DNA of 64,000 nt from Stomorhina lunata (Eukaryota; Arthropoda; Insecta; Diptera; Rhiniidae). Below the pieces are notes generated by a model. The model saw only the letters and a program-made list of their open reading frames with translations, was not told where the DNA came from and did no database searches. Positions 24,051 to 37,084 of the stretch are shown piece by piece. The first letter of the stretch is position 1. The number at the start of each line of letters is the position of its first letter. Both the position numbers and the translations under genes were made by a program. The DNA is taken from assembly GCA_933228675.1 (NCBI GenBank), contig OW121741.1, positions 15,378,123-15,442,122 of the forward strand, given 5' to 3'.

Positions 24051-27000
24051 ACTATGACTAGACTATGACTAGACTATGACTAGACTATGACTAGACTATG
24101 ACTAGACTATGACTAGACTATGACTAGACTATGACTAGACTATGACTAGACTATGACTAGACTATGACTAGACTATGACTAGACTATGACTAGACTATGA
24201 CTAGACTATGACTAGACTATGACTAGACTATGACTAGACTATGACTAGACTATGACTAGACTATGACTAGACTATGACTAGACTATGACTAGACTATGAC
24301 TAGACTATGACTAGACTATGACTAGACTATGACTAGACTATGACTAGACTATGACTAGACTATGACTAGACTATGACTAGACTATGACTAGACTATGACT
24401 AGACTATGACTAGACTATGACTAGACTATGACTAGACTATGACTAGACTATGACTAGACTATGACTAGACTATGACTAGACTATGACTAGACTATGACTA
24501 GACTATGACTAGACTATGACTAGACTATGACTAGACTATGACTAGACTATGACTAGACTATGACTAGACTATGACTAGACTATGACTAGACTATGACTAG
24601 ACTATGACTAGACTATGACTAGACTATGACTAGACTATGACTAGACTATGACTAGACTATGACTAGACTATGACTAGACTATGACTAGACTATGACTAGA
24701 CTATGACTAGACTATGACTAGACTATGACTAGACTATGACTAGACTATGACTAGACTATGACTAGACTATGACTAGACTATGACTAGACTATGACTAGAC
24801 TATGACTAGACTATGACTAGACTATGACTAGACTATGACTAGACTATGACTAGACTATGACTAGACTATGACTAGACTATGACTAGACTATGACTAGACT
24901 ATGACTAGACTATGACTAGACTATGACTAGACTATGACTAGACTATGACTAGACTATGACTAGACTATGACTAGACTATGACTAGACTATGACTAGACTA
25001 TGACTAGACTATGACTAGACTATGACTAGACTATGACTAGACTATGACTAGACTATGACTAGACTATGACTAGACTATGACTAGACTATGACTAGACTAT
25101 GACTAGACTATGACTAGACTATGACTAGACTATGACTAGACTATGACTAGACTATGACTAGACTATGACTAGACTATGACTAGACTATGACTAGACTATG
25201 ACTAGACTATGACTAGACTATGACTAGACTATGACTAGACTATGACTAGACTATGACTAGACTATGACTAGACTATGACTAGACTATGACTAGACTATGA
25301 CTAGACTATGACTAGACTATGACTAGACTATGACTAGACTATGACTAGACTATGACTAGACTATGACTAGACTATGACTAGACTATGACTAGACTATGAC
25401 TAGACTATGACTAGACTATGACTAGACTATGACTAGACTATGACTAGACTATGACTAGACTATGACTAGACTATGACTAGACTATGACTAGACTATGACT
25501 AGACTATGACTAGACTATGACTAGACTATGACTAGACTATGACTAGACTATGACTAGACTATGACTAGACTATGACTAGACTATGACTAGACTATGACTA
25601 GACTATGACTAGACTATGACTAGACTATGACTAGACTATGACTAGACTATGACTAGACTATGACTAGACTATGACTAGACTATGACTAGACTATGACTAG
25701 ACTATGACTAGACTATGACTAGACTATGACTAGACTATGACTAGACTATGACTAGACTATGACTAGACTATGACTAGACTATGACTAGACTATGACTAGA
25801 CTATGACTAGACTATGACTAGACTATGACTAGACTATGACTAGACTATGACTAGACTATGACTAGACTATGACTAGACTATGACTAGACTATGACTAGAC
25901 TATGACTAGACTATGACTAGACTATGACTAGACTATGACTAGACTATGACTAGACTATGACTAGACTATGACTAGACTATGACTAGACTATGACTAGACT
26001 ATGACTAGACTATGACTAGACTATGACTAGACTATGACTAGACTATGACTAGACTATGACTAGACTATGACTAGACTATGACTAGACTATGACTAGACTA
26101 TGACTAGACTATGACTAGACTATGACTAGACTATGACTAGACTATGACTAGACTATGACTAGACTATGACTAGACTATGACTAGACTATGACTAGACTAT
26201 GACTAGACTATGACTAGACTATGACTAGACTATGACTAGACTATGACTAGACTATGACTAGACTATGACTAGACTATGACTAGACTATGACTAGACTATG
26301 ACTAGACTATGACTAGACTATGACTAGACTATGACTAGACTATGACTAGACTATGACTAGACTATGACTAGACTATGACTAGACTATGACTAGACTATGA
26401 CTAGACTATGACTAGACTATGACTAGACTATGACTAGACTATGACTAGACTATGACTAGACTATGACTAGACTATGACTAGACTATGACTAGACTATGAC
26501 TAGACTATGACTAGACTATGACTAGACTATGACTAGACTATGACTAGACTATGACTAGACTATGACTAGACTATGACTAGACTATGACTAGACTATGACT
26601 AGACTATGACTAGACTATGACTAGACTATGACTAGACTATGACTAGACTATGACTAGACTATGACTAGACTATGACTAGACTATGACTAGACTATGACTA
26701 GACTATGACTAGACTATGACTAGACTATGACTAGACTATGACTAGACTATGACTAGACTATGACTAGACTATGACTAGACTATGACTAGACTATGACTAG
26801 ACTATGACTAGACTATGACTAGACTATGACTAGACTATGACTAGACTATGACTAGACTATGACTAGACTATGACTAGACTATGACTAGACTATGACTAGA
26901 CTATGACTAGACTATGACTAGACTATGACTAGACTATGACTAGACTATGACTAGACTATGACTAGACTATGACTAGACTATGACTAGACTATGACTAGAC

Positions 27001-30000
27001 TATGACTAGACTATGACTAGACTATGACTAGACTATGACTAGACTATGACTAGACTATGACTAGACTATGACTAGACTATGACTAGACTATGACTAGACT
27101 ATGACTAGACTATGACTAGACTATGACTAGACTATGACTAGACTATGACTAGACTATGACTAGACTATGACTAGACTATGACTAGACTATGACTAGACTA
27201 TGACTAGACTATGACTAGACTATGACTAGACTATGACTAGACTATGACTAGACTATGACTAGACTATGACTAGACTATGACTAGACTATGACTAGACTAT
27301 GACTAGACTATGACTAGACTATGACTAGACTATGACTAGACTATGACTAGACTATGACTAGACTATGACTAGACTATGACTAGACTATGACTAGACTATG
27401 ACTAGACTATGACTAGACTATGACTAGACTATGACTAGACTATGACTAGACTATGACTAGACTATGACTAGACTATGACTAGACTATGACTAGACTATGA
27501 CTAGACTATGACTAGACTATGACTAGACTATGACTAGACTATGACTAGACTATGACTAGACTATGACTAGACTATGACTAGACTATGACTAGACTATGAC
27601 TAGACTATGACTAGACTATGACTAGACTATGACTAGACTATGACTAGACTATGACTAGACTATGACTAGACTATGACTAGACTATGACTAGACTATGACT
27701 AGACTATGACTAGACTATGACTAGACTATGACTAGACTATGACTAGACTATGACTAGACTATGACTAGACTATGACTAGACTATGACTAGACTATGACTA
27801 GACTATGACTAGACTATGACTAGACTATGACTAGACTATGACTAGACTATGACTAGACTATGACTAGACTATGACTAGACTATGACTAGACTATGACTAG
27901 ACTATGACTAGACTATGACTAGACTATGACTAGACTATGACTAGACTATGACTAGACTATGACTAGACTATGACTAGACTATGACTAGACTATGACTAGA
28001 CTATGACTAGACTATGACTAGACTATGACTAGACTATGACTAGACTATGACTAGACTATGACTAGACTATGACTAGACTATGACTAGACTATGACTAGAC
28101 TATGACTAGACTATGACTAGACTATGACTAGACTATGACTAGACTATGACTAGACTATGACTAGACTATGACTAGACTATGACTAGACTATGACTAGACT
28201 ATGACTAGACTATGACTAGACTATGACTAGACTATGACTAGACTATGACTAGACTATGACTAGACTATGACTAGACTATGACTAGACTATGACTAGACTA
28301 TGACTAGACTATGACTAGACTATGACTAGACTATGACTAGACTATGACTAGACTATGACTAGACTATGACTAGACTATGACTAGACTATGACTAGACTAT
28401 GACTAGACTATGACTAGACTATGACTAGACTATGACTAGACTATGACTAGACTATGACTAGACTATGACTAGACTATGACTAGACTATGACTAGACTATG
28501 ACTAGACTATGACTAGACTATGACTAGACTATGACTAGACTATGACTAGACTATGACTAGACTATGACTAGACTATGACTAGACTATGACTAGACTATGA
28601 CTAGACTATGACTAGACTATGACTAGACTATGACTAGACTATGACTAGACTATGACTAGACTATGACTAGACTATGACTAGACTATGACTAGACTATGAC
28701 TAGACTATGACTAGACTATGACTAGACTATGACTAGACTATGACTAGACTATGACTAGACTATGACTAGACTATGACTAGACTATGACTAGACTATGACT
28801 AGACTATGACTAGACTATGACTAGACTATGACTAGACTATGACTAGACTATGACTAGACTATGACTAGACTATGACTAGACTATGACTAGACTATGACTA
28901 GACTATGACTAGACTATGACTAGACTATGACTAGACTATGACTAGACTATGACTAGACTATGACTAGACTATGACTAGACTATGACTAGACTATGACTAG
29001 ACTATGACTAGACTATGACTAGACTATGACTAGACTATGACTAGACTATGACTAGACTATGACTAGACTATGACTAGACTATGACTAGACTATGACTAGA
29101 CTATGACTAGACTATGACTAGACTATGACTAGACTATGACTAGACTATGACTAGACTATGACTAGACTATGACTAGACTATGACTAGACTATGACTAGAC
29201 TATGACTAGACTATGACTAGACTATGACTAGACTATGACTAGACTATGACTAGACTATGACTAGACTATGACTAGACTATGACTAGACTATGACTAGACT
29301 ATGACTAGACTATGACTAGACTATGACTAGACTATGACTAGACTATGACTAGACTATGACTAGACTATGACTAGACTATGACTAGACTATGACTAGACTA
29401 TGACTAGACTATGACTAGACTATGACTAGACTATGACTAGACTATGACTAGACTATGACTAGACTATGACTAGACTATGACTAGACTATGACTAGACTAT
29501 GACTAGACTATGACTAGACTATGACTAGACTATGACTAGACTATGACTAGACTATGACTAGACTATGACTAGACTATGACTAGACTATGACTAGACTATG
29601 ACTAGACTATGACTAGACTATGACTAGACTATGACTAGACTATGACTAGACTATGACTAGACTATGACTAGACTATGACTAGACTATGACTAGACTATGA
29701 CTAGACTATGACTAGACTATGACTAGACTATGACTAGACTATGACTAGACTATGACTAGACTATGACTAGACTATGACTAGACTATGACTAGACTATGAC
29801 TAGACTATGACTAGACTATGACTAGACTATGACTAGACTATGACTAGACTATGACTAGACTATGACTAGACTATGACTAGACTATGACTAGACTATGACT
29901 AGACTATGACTAGACTATGACTAGACTATGACTAGACTATGACTAGACTATGACTAGACTATGACTAGACTATGACTAGACTATGACTAGACTATGACTA

Positions 30001-31420
30001 GACTATGACTAGACTATGACTAGACTATGACTAGACTATGACTAGACTATGACTAGACTATGACTAGACTATGACTAGACTATGACTAGACTATGACTAG
30101 ACTATGACTAGACTATGACTAGACTATGACTAGACTATGACTAGACTATGACTAGACTATGACTAGACTATGACTAGACTATGACTAGACTATGACTAGA
30201 CTATGACTAGACTATGACTAGACTATGACTAGACTATGACTAGACTATGACTAGACTATGACTAGACTATGACTAGACTATGACTAGACTATGACTAGAC
30301 TATGACTAGACTATGACTAGACTATGACTAGACTATGACTAGACTATGACTAGACTATGACTAGACTATGACTAGACTATGACTAGACTATGACTAGACT
30401 ATGACTAGACTATGACTAGACTATGACTAGACTATGACTAGACTATGACTAGACTATGACTAGACTATGACTAGACTATGACTAGACTATGACTAGACTA
30501 TGACTAGACTATGACTAGACTATGACTAGACTATGACTAGACTATGACTAGACTATGACTAGACTATGACTAGACTATGACTAGACTATGACTAGACTAT
30601 GACTAGACTATGACTAGACTATGACTAGACTATGACTAGACTATGACTAGACTATGACTAGACTATGACTAGACTATGACTAGACTATGACTAGACTATG
30701 ACTAGACTATGACTAGACTATGACTAGACTATGACTAGACTATGACTAGACTATGACTAGACTATGACTAGACTATGACTAGACTATGACTAGACTATGA
30801 CTAGACTATGACTAGACTATGACTAGACTATGACTAGACTATGACTAGACTATGACTAGACTATGACTAGACTATGACTAGACTATGACTAGACTATGAC
30901 TAGACTATGACTAGACTATGACTAGACTATGACTAGACTATGACTAGACTATGACTAGACTATGACTAGACTATGACTAGACTATGACTAGACTATGACT
31001 AGACTATGACTAGACTATGACTAGACTATGACTAGACTATGACTAGACTATGACTAGACTATGACTAGACTATGACTAGACTATGACTAGACTATGACTA
31101 GACTATGACTAGACTATGACTAGACTATGACTAGACTATGACTAGACTATGACTAGACTATGACTAGACTATGACTAGACTATGACTAGACTATGACTAG
31201 ACTATGACTAGACTATGACTAGACTATGACTAGACTATGACTAGACTATGACTAGACTATGACTAGACTATGACTAGACTATGACTAGACTATGACTAGA
31301 CTATGACTAGACTATGACTAGACTATGACTAGACTATGACTAGACTATGACTAGACTATGACTAGACTATGACTAGACTATGACTAGACTATGACTAGAC
31401 TATGACTAGACTATGACTAG
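24051..31420. repeat. 11-bp satellite ACTATGACTAG, 670 copies
   Basis: Unit ACTATGACTAG. From the first full unit at 24051 to the last ending at 31420 is 7,370 bp, exactly 670 x 11. I see no substitution by eye. It starts after ACTCGACTCG and ends as ACTATATTTA. Every frame meets TAG or TGA stops, so it cannot code. Such uniformity over 7 kb implies very recent expansion, strong homogenisation, or consensus collapse in assembly. Confidence 0.98.
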
Positions 31421-31424
31421 ACTA

Positions 31425-32735
31425 TATTTAGTAACTCAATTTCTTATTAAAATAGAAACAATTTCTAATTCTTACTTTTTGTATATGAAAATCTTTTTCA
31501 GCTAAAAGCTTTTAGTCTCAAGTGCTTTGGCAGCCTCTTCACTTTCGCTGTGCGTTGGAGTTACATATTTTAATTAATTTTAATTCATACCTAAATATAT
31601 ATTTTTTATATTATTTCAAATTATTTCTTATAAAATTTTACGCTATATTTGCCTTAATACTTTTTTATATGGAATTTTGTAAACAGTATTTGCCTAAAAA
31701 AAAGTTATGGAATAAATAAATTTGTATGTATTAACATTTTATAAAGTAACCGCTTTTACCTGGTGATGTATTACATGACACAATCAATGTTAATGATGAC
31801 GGAGTTGACATTTTTTCTGCGTTCAACTTCTTTTTTTTTGCAAGGGTTTTTTAACATTTGAAAGGTAAGGACTTAGAAGAGTTACAAATATATTGTATAG
31901 TCAACATAAGCTACAACTGCTTCTAGCGAGGCTCTTAGGTAAAGGATTTTAAAAGCTAAGTAAGATTCTAGAAAATCTAGGTGGTTTAAAAATACTTCCA
32001 AATATGATAGGAATTGCTTCCACAAGTTCATTGTATAACAGTTTTATAAAGATAGAGCGCCATCTGTTGACAAACAAATTGTCTGTTATCGGCTACAACT
32101 TCTAAGATCATCAGATAAAATTTGGTTCTTGAACAGTGTGAGCTGAAGCAAGTTTTCTTTCTTATTAAGATACAATTTCTGCATTTACTATAGATTTCTA
32201 GATCTTTATTAACTGCCTTCCTAATGATTTAAATACATCTAACTACATTTGCATTAAAAGTGTGTAAAAGTAACTTTTACCCGTATATACCTCAGCAACA
32301 ATATTTAGAATAAATAAGAAAAAATAAATTCGCTACAGGGAAAAATGACGACAGGAGCGTCAGTAGCAGCAGAAACAACATTGTTTGACATGAAGTATGG
32401 CAACAATTTCCGCAGCCACTTAAAATGCACTTTAGTTTGTTTTTTCGAAAGAGTTTTTAAAACTTTTGCCAATAAATTTTTACTGGTAGTAGTCCTGTAA
32501 CTTAATGAAGTATTCTAAATTTGAAAATAGCACAAAATCTAATACAAATAACGCTAAACAAACTCAATTCCAAATACACAGGAAAAATTGAGAAACCAAA
32601 AACAAAACTTGTGAATTGGTTACATTCAGGTGTATTCAATCCATACCACCAGAAGCCGAAGACTTTTTGCAATTTTCGTAAATATCGCGATCTTTAATAT
32701 TTTTATATATATTTTTCAATTATAAATATATTTTT
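31425..32735. other. Spacer, no gene recognised
   Basis: Unique-looking DNA. A 65-codon frame at 31522-31719 has no recognisable feature. GAGCGCCATCTG at 32055-32066 reads CAGATGGCGCTC on the minus strand, which resembles the core of a CTCF insulator site; a single short match is weak evidence. Confidence 0.55.
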
Positions 32736-34925
32736 TATAGAAAATTTTTATACAAATTTTTTTACAATTTTTTTTAATATTTTGTTTCAAAAATTTTTTC
32801 CCAAAAATTATTTTGTATAAAAAATTTTTTGATAAAAAAAATTTTCTAAAGAAAAATTTTCAATCAAAATATTTTTCTATATAAAAATTTTCGATAAAAA
32901 TATTTTTCTATAGATATATTTTCTAAACAATTTTTGATAAACAAATTTTCTATAGAAAAATTTTTGACAAAAAATGGAAAATTTTCTATAAAAAAATTTT
33001 CGATGAAAAAAATTTTTTTTTTAAATTTTTTTATCAAAATTTTTAATAAAAAATTTTTCGATATAAAAATTTTTGATAAAAAAATTTAAAAAAATTCTGT
33101 GTAGAAAAAATTTTGATAAAAAATTTTCTATAGACAAATTTTAGATAAAAAGATTTTCTATAGAAAAATTTTAGATAAAAAAAAATTTTTTGATATAAAA
33201 ATTATAGCAAAATTTTTGATAAAAAAATTATAGAAAAATTCTTGATAAAAAAATGTTCTATAAAAAAATTTTAGCAAAAAAAATTTTCCATTGAAAAATT
33301 TTTGATAGAAAATTTTCTATAGAAACATTTTTGATAAAAAAAATTATAGAAACATTTTTGATAAAAAAAATTATAGAAAAATTTTTGATAAAAAAATTAT
33401 AGAAAAATTTTTGATAAAAAAATTTTCTATAGAAAAAGTTTTGATAAAAAAATTTTCCATAGAAAAATTTTTGATAGACAATTTTCTATAGTAAAATTTT
33501 TGATAAAATAGTAGAAAATTCTATAAAAAAAGCAGTTTTTAAAAAATTTTCAATAGAGAAATATTTGATAAAAACATTTTTATAGAGAAATATTTGATAA
33601 AAAAAAAAATTTCTATAGAAAAATTTTGGATAAAAAGATTTTCTATAGAAACATTTTTGATAAAAAAAAATTCCATGGAAAAGTTTTTGATAGAAAATTT
33701 TTTATAGAAAAATTTTTGATAAAAAAAAAAATTTAAGAAAAATTTTTGATAAAAAAAAATTTAAGAAAAATTTTTGATAAAAAAAAATTTAAGAAAAATT
33801 TTCTATAAAAAATTTTTCATAAAAAATATTTCTATTAAAAAATTTTTGATAACAAAAATTTAGTATTAAAACTTTTTGATAAAGAAATTTCGTATTGAAA
33901 AATTTTTGATAAAAAAATTTTCTGTAGAAAATTTTTCGATAAAAAATTTTCTATAGAAAAATTTTTTAACAAAAAATTTTCTATAGAATAATTTTTGATA
34001 AAAAAATTTTGGTATACATATTTTTCACAAAAAAAATTTTCTTAAAAAAATTTTTGATCTGAAAATTTTGATAAAAAAATTTTCTATAGAAAAAGTTTTG
34101 ATAAAAAAATTATAGAAACATTTTCTATAGAAAATTATTAAAAAAAATTTTTGATAAAAAATTTTCTATTGAAAAATTTTTGATAACAAAATTTGATATA
34201 GAAAAATGCTTAATAAAAAATTTCTATTAGAAAAATTTTAGATAGAAAAAATTTTATATACAAAAATTTTTAACCAAAAAATTTTTGATTAAAAAATTTT
34301 GTATAAAAAAATTTTTGATAAAAAACTTTTTTAAGGAAAACTTTTCTGTAGAAAAATTTTTGATTAGAAAATGTTGTATAGAAAAATTTTTGATAAAAAA
34401 ATTCTCTTTAGAAAATTTTTGGATAAAAAAATTTTCTATTAAAATATTTTTGATAAAAAAATAATTTCTATAGTAAAATTTTAAGAAAATAATTTTCTAT
34501 AGAAAAATTTTTGATAAAAAAAATTTCTGTAGAAAAATTTTTGATAAAAATATTTACTATTGAAAAATTTTTGATGAAAAAATTTCTATAGAAAAATGTT
34601 TGATGAACAATTTTTTATAGAAATATTTTTGATAAAAAAATTTTATATAGAAAAATTTTTGATAACAAAATTTCCCATAGAAAAATTATTGATAACAAAA
34701 TTTTCCATTGAAAAATTTTTGATAAAAAAATTTTGTAAAAAAATGTTTGATAAAAACATTTTCTATAGAAAATTTTTTGACAAAAACATTTTCTATAGAA
34801 AAAATTTTTAATTAAAAAAAATTTTCTTTAGATAAATGTTTGATAAAAAAACGTTTTAATAAAAAAAAATTTCATAAAAAATTTTTGATACAAAATTTTT
34901 CTATAGAAAATTTTTAAATAAAAAA
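32736..34925. repeat. Highly diverged AT-rich 30-31-bp repeats (TTTTGATAAAAA class)
   Basis: CTATAG cores within T/A runs alternate with TTTTTGATAAAAAAA spacers at about 30 bp, with many indels. The degraded state suggests it is older than the other arrays. A frame at 34596-34811 is a repeat by-product. A similar class recurs at 46560-47200. Confidence 0.88.
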
Positions 34926-35112
34926 ATGCACAAACAAATATACATACATTTGATGAGCATGTGTGTGTGCCTCAGCTTTCTTTCATTGGATAATCGTCTC
35001 CATTAGTTGTTTCAGGATTTTCTCTTTTTTATGGGACTTATCAAAAAGACCTTAAGGCAAATCAATGTATGGAAGAGCAATATATTTATATTATAGAGTC
35101 TTTGCTAAAAAC
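34926..35112. repeat. Diverged direct duplication, copy 1
   Basis: Shares its order of words with 36718-36912: CACAAACAAA, ATGAG, GTGTGTGCCT, AGCTT, CATTGGATAAT, GGGACTT, CAAATCAAT, ATGGAAG, GAGTCTTTG. Divergence is roughly a fifth by eye. No coding capacity seen. Confidence 0.8.
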
Positions 35113-36260
35113 AAACTCCAAAGAATCAAATTTCTTAATTGTCGATATTTTAAACTTATACACATAAGAAAGAAAATAACTTCCATTCCCTGATAATAAT
35201 TTTCATCCTATTTTGATTATCAAATTTTTCGCTTAACTTTGCCATTCTCTAATACCTTTTCGTCTTAAGGCAACCATTTTTGAGTTATATATAGACACAT
35301 TTTCAATCATGTCATCCTAAGTCATCTATTCATAAACCAAATTTGAACACGATATTTCTAAAGTAAAATGTAAACTAATTTTTCAATAGAAATTGTAACT
35401 TTTTTTGTTTTTTTGCTTTACACTGAGACAACACCATTACAATGCATGACATTGCAAAAGATTGCCTGGGATGAGTTAAATGTCCCTTTGGCAATTTCAT
35501 ATTTGATATGCAACAAACATGCAACCACAATGGAAACTTGGTTTTTGCAACGTTAAGCTATAAAAAGACTTATGGTAAAAGGAAAAAAGGCAAATGTTGT
35601 ATATAAGGAATCCTAGAAAGGGATGACGAATTTAAAAAGGACTACATTAGGTTTTATTCTATTTAAGCCATTTTGTCTTGATAAAACTTATTAAATTATA
35701 CCCAAACAAAATTTGTTTTCTTGGAAAACTTAACATTTTGTCATATTAAACCCTTTTTTTCTTGATTAAACGTCACAGCAAGATCTTTTTTCCTTATTCA
35801 TATGCAAATATTTATTTTTGTATTGATTTCTTCTTCATCTTTATCATAGTTATGACCATTAAGAATGTTTTTTCTTTCTTTCTTTGTGACATGTAGGGTG
35901 CTCTATCACAGGACAATAGGAAAATGTTAACAATTCACTCGTTTTATCATGGCAATTTTTGTGTTGGCTTGTTTTTTTGTTCTCCTCAATTTTCATCGTT
36001 TTCTTTTTTTTTGTACATTGACATGTCTAATATACTTGAAGTTCTTCCTTTTATGACACGCTATTGTTATGATAAAAAGGTTTCTTAACAGACTTTCAAT
36101 AACTCAACTCAAAATGTTTAACAATATAAAATATATTTACAATATAAAAAACAAATATGGAAAAATAAAAAAGCCATGAAAGAAAAGGGAGTAAAAAGTA
36201 GAAGTACTTTCATCAACATCATCCTCATCGATATATGTATGTACATTATGATAGAAATAT
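35113..36260. other. Spacer, no gene seen
   Basis: About 1.1 kb of AT-rich unique-looking sequence. No repeat order or convincing reading frame. Confidence 0.55.
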
Positions 36261-36261
36261 T

Positions 36262-36390
36262 TATAAGCACTTGAAAGTTGGTATACCAGACAGTGAAGGT
36301 CGAAAGTAATAGGTAGGAATTGGATGTGATGTTCTGCTTTTGGTAGGATTCGAACCCAGGCGATTATGTTTGATCTTACATTAAAATTTC
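36262..36390 (-). mobile_element. tRNA-like / SINE-like copy A
   Basis: On the minus strand GGTTCGAATCC (36356-36346) is a perfect match to the tRNA T-arm/B-box pattern. The flanking T-stem pairs only partly and no A-box or acceptor stem is evident, so it is not an intact tRNA. The surrounding 120 bp recur 256 bp downstream. A decayed tRNA-derived SINE fits best, but the family is not identified. Confidence 0.4.
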
Positions 36391-36517
36391 AAAAAAGTAC
36401 TTACACTAAATAGTAACTAATAAATCATGCGGGTGGTATATTACAGTCATTACAAGGTAATATTATAACTAAGTTCATCCCGCCGCCAAAGTGAGGAGAT
36501 CATACAGAAAGATGCAC

Positions 36518-36650
36518 TTTATTAGCACTTAAATGTTGGTATTTAAAACAGTGAAGATCCAAAGTGGGATGATAATTGGAAATGATCTTCTGCTCTGGGT
36601 AGGATTTGAACCTGGGCTATTTTGTTTAAATTACATTTAATCTATTATAT
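36518..36650 (-). mobile_element. tRNA-like / SINE-like copy B
   Basis: Second copy of the unit at 36262. The B-box-like GGTTCAAATCC lies at 36612-36602 on the minus strand, exactly 256 bp from the first. Shared flanking words include AGCACTT, GTTGGTAT, ACAGTGAAG, TCTGCT and GTAGGATT. It is diverged from copy A and has no intact tRNA fold. Confidence 0.4.
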
Positions 36651-36717
36651 AAAGATACAAACATTTTTTGCTGCCAAAAGTGAAAATAAACTGGATAAAA
36701 ACAATAAAAACACATAA

Positions 36718-36912
36718 AAGCACAAACAAACATACATTTCATGAGAAAGTGTGTGTGCCTTAGCTTCCACTCATTGGATAATTGTCTACATTAACTGTTT
36801 CTGAATTAGAGTAAAAGCGATATACTCTCTTTTTGGGACTTTTCAAATAGACCATACAGCAAATCAATATATGGAAGTGCAACATCTTTATATTAAGGAG
36901 TCTTTGTCAATA
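36718..36912. repeat. Diverged direct duplication, copy 2
   Basis: Copy of 34926-35112, offset about 1.8 kb. It carries an extra segment near GAATTAGAGTAAAAGCG that copy 1 lacks. Together with the intervening SINE-like units it marks 34.9-36.9 kb as an old rearranged block. Confidence 0.8.
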
Positions 36913-37084
36913 CCAAAGTTAAGCTGGGTATGTTTTAGAGTGCAATTGCAGTCGGCCAACGGCGAGCCCATATACAGGTCAAAAGCCTCTTGAATAAGGT
37001 AAGAACTTGACAGGATACCCAGAAAAGTGCTATAGAGGAATGACTCTCAATCTTATTGTGAATTAGCCGGCATTTAGATAGAAG

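Noticed and set aside
36346..36612. Intact tRNA genes
   Set aside because: Only the T-arm/B-box is present; T-stems pair partly and there is no acceptor stem, D-arm or anticodon arm that I can fold.
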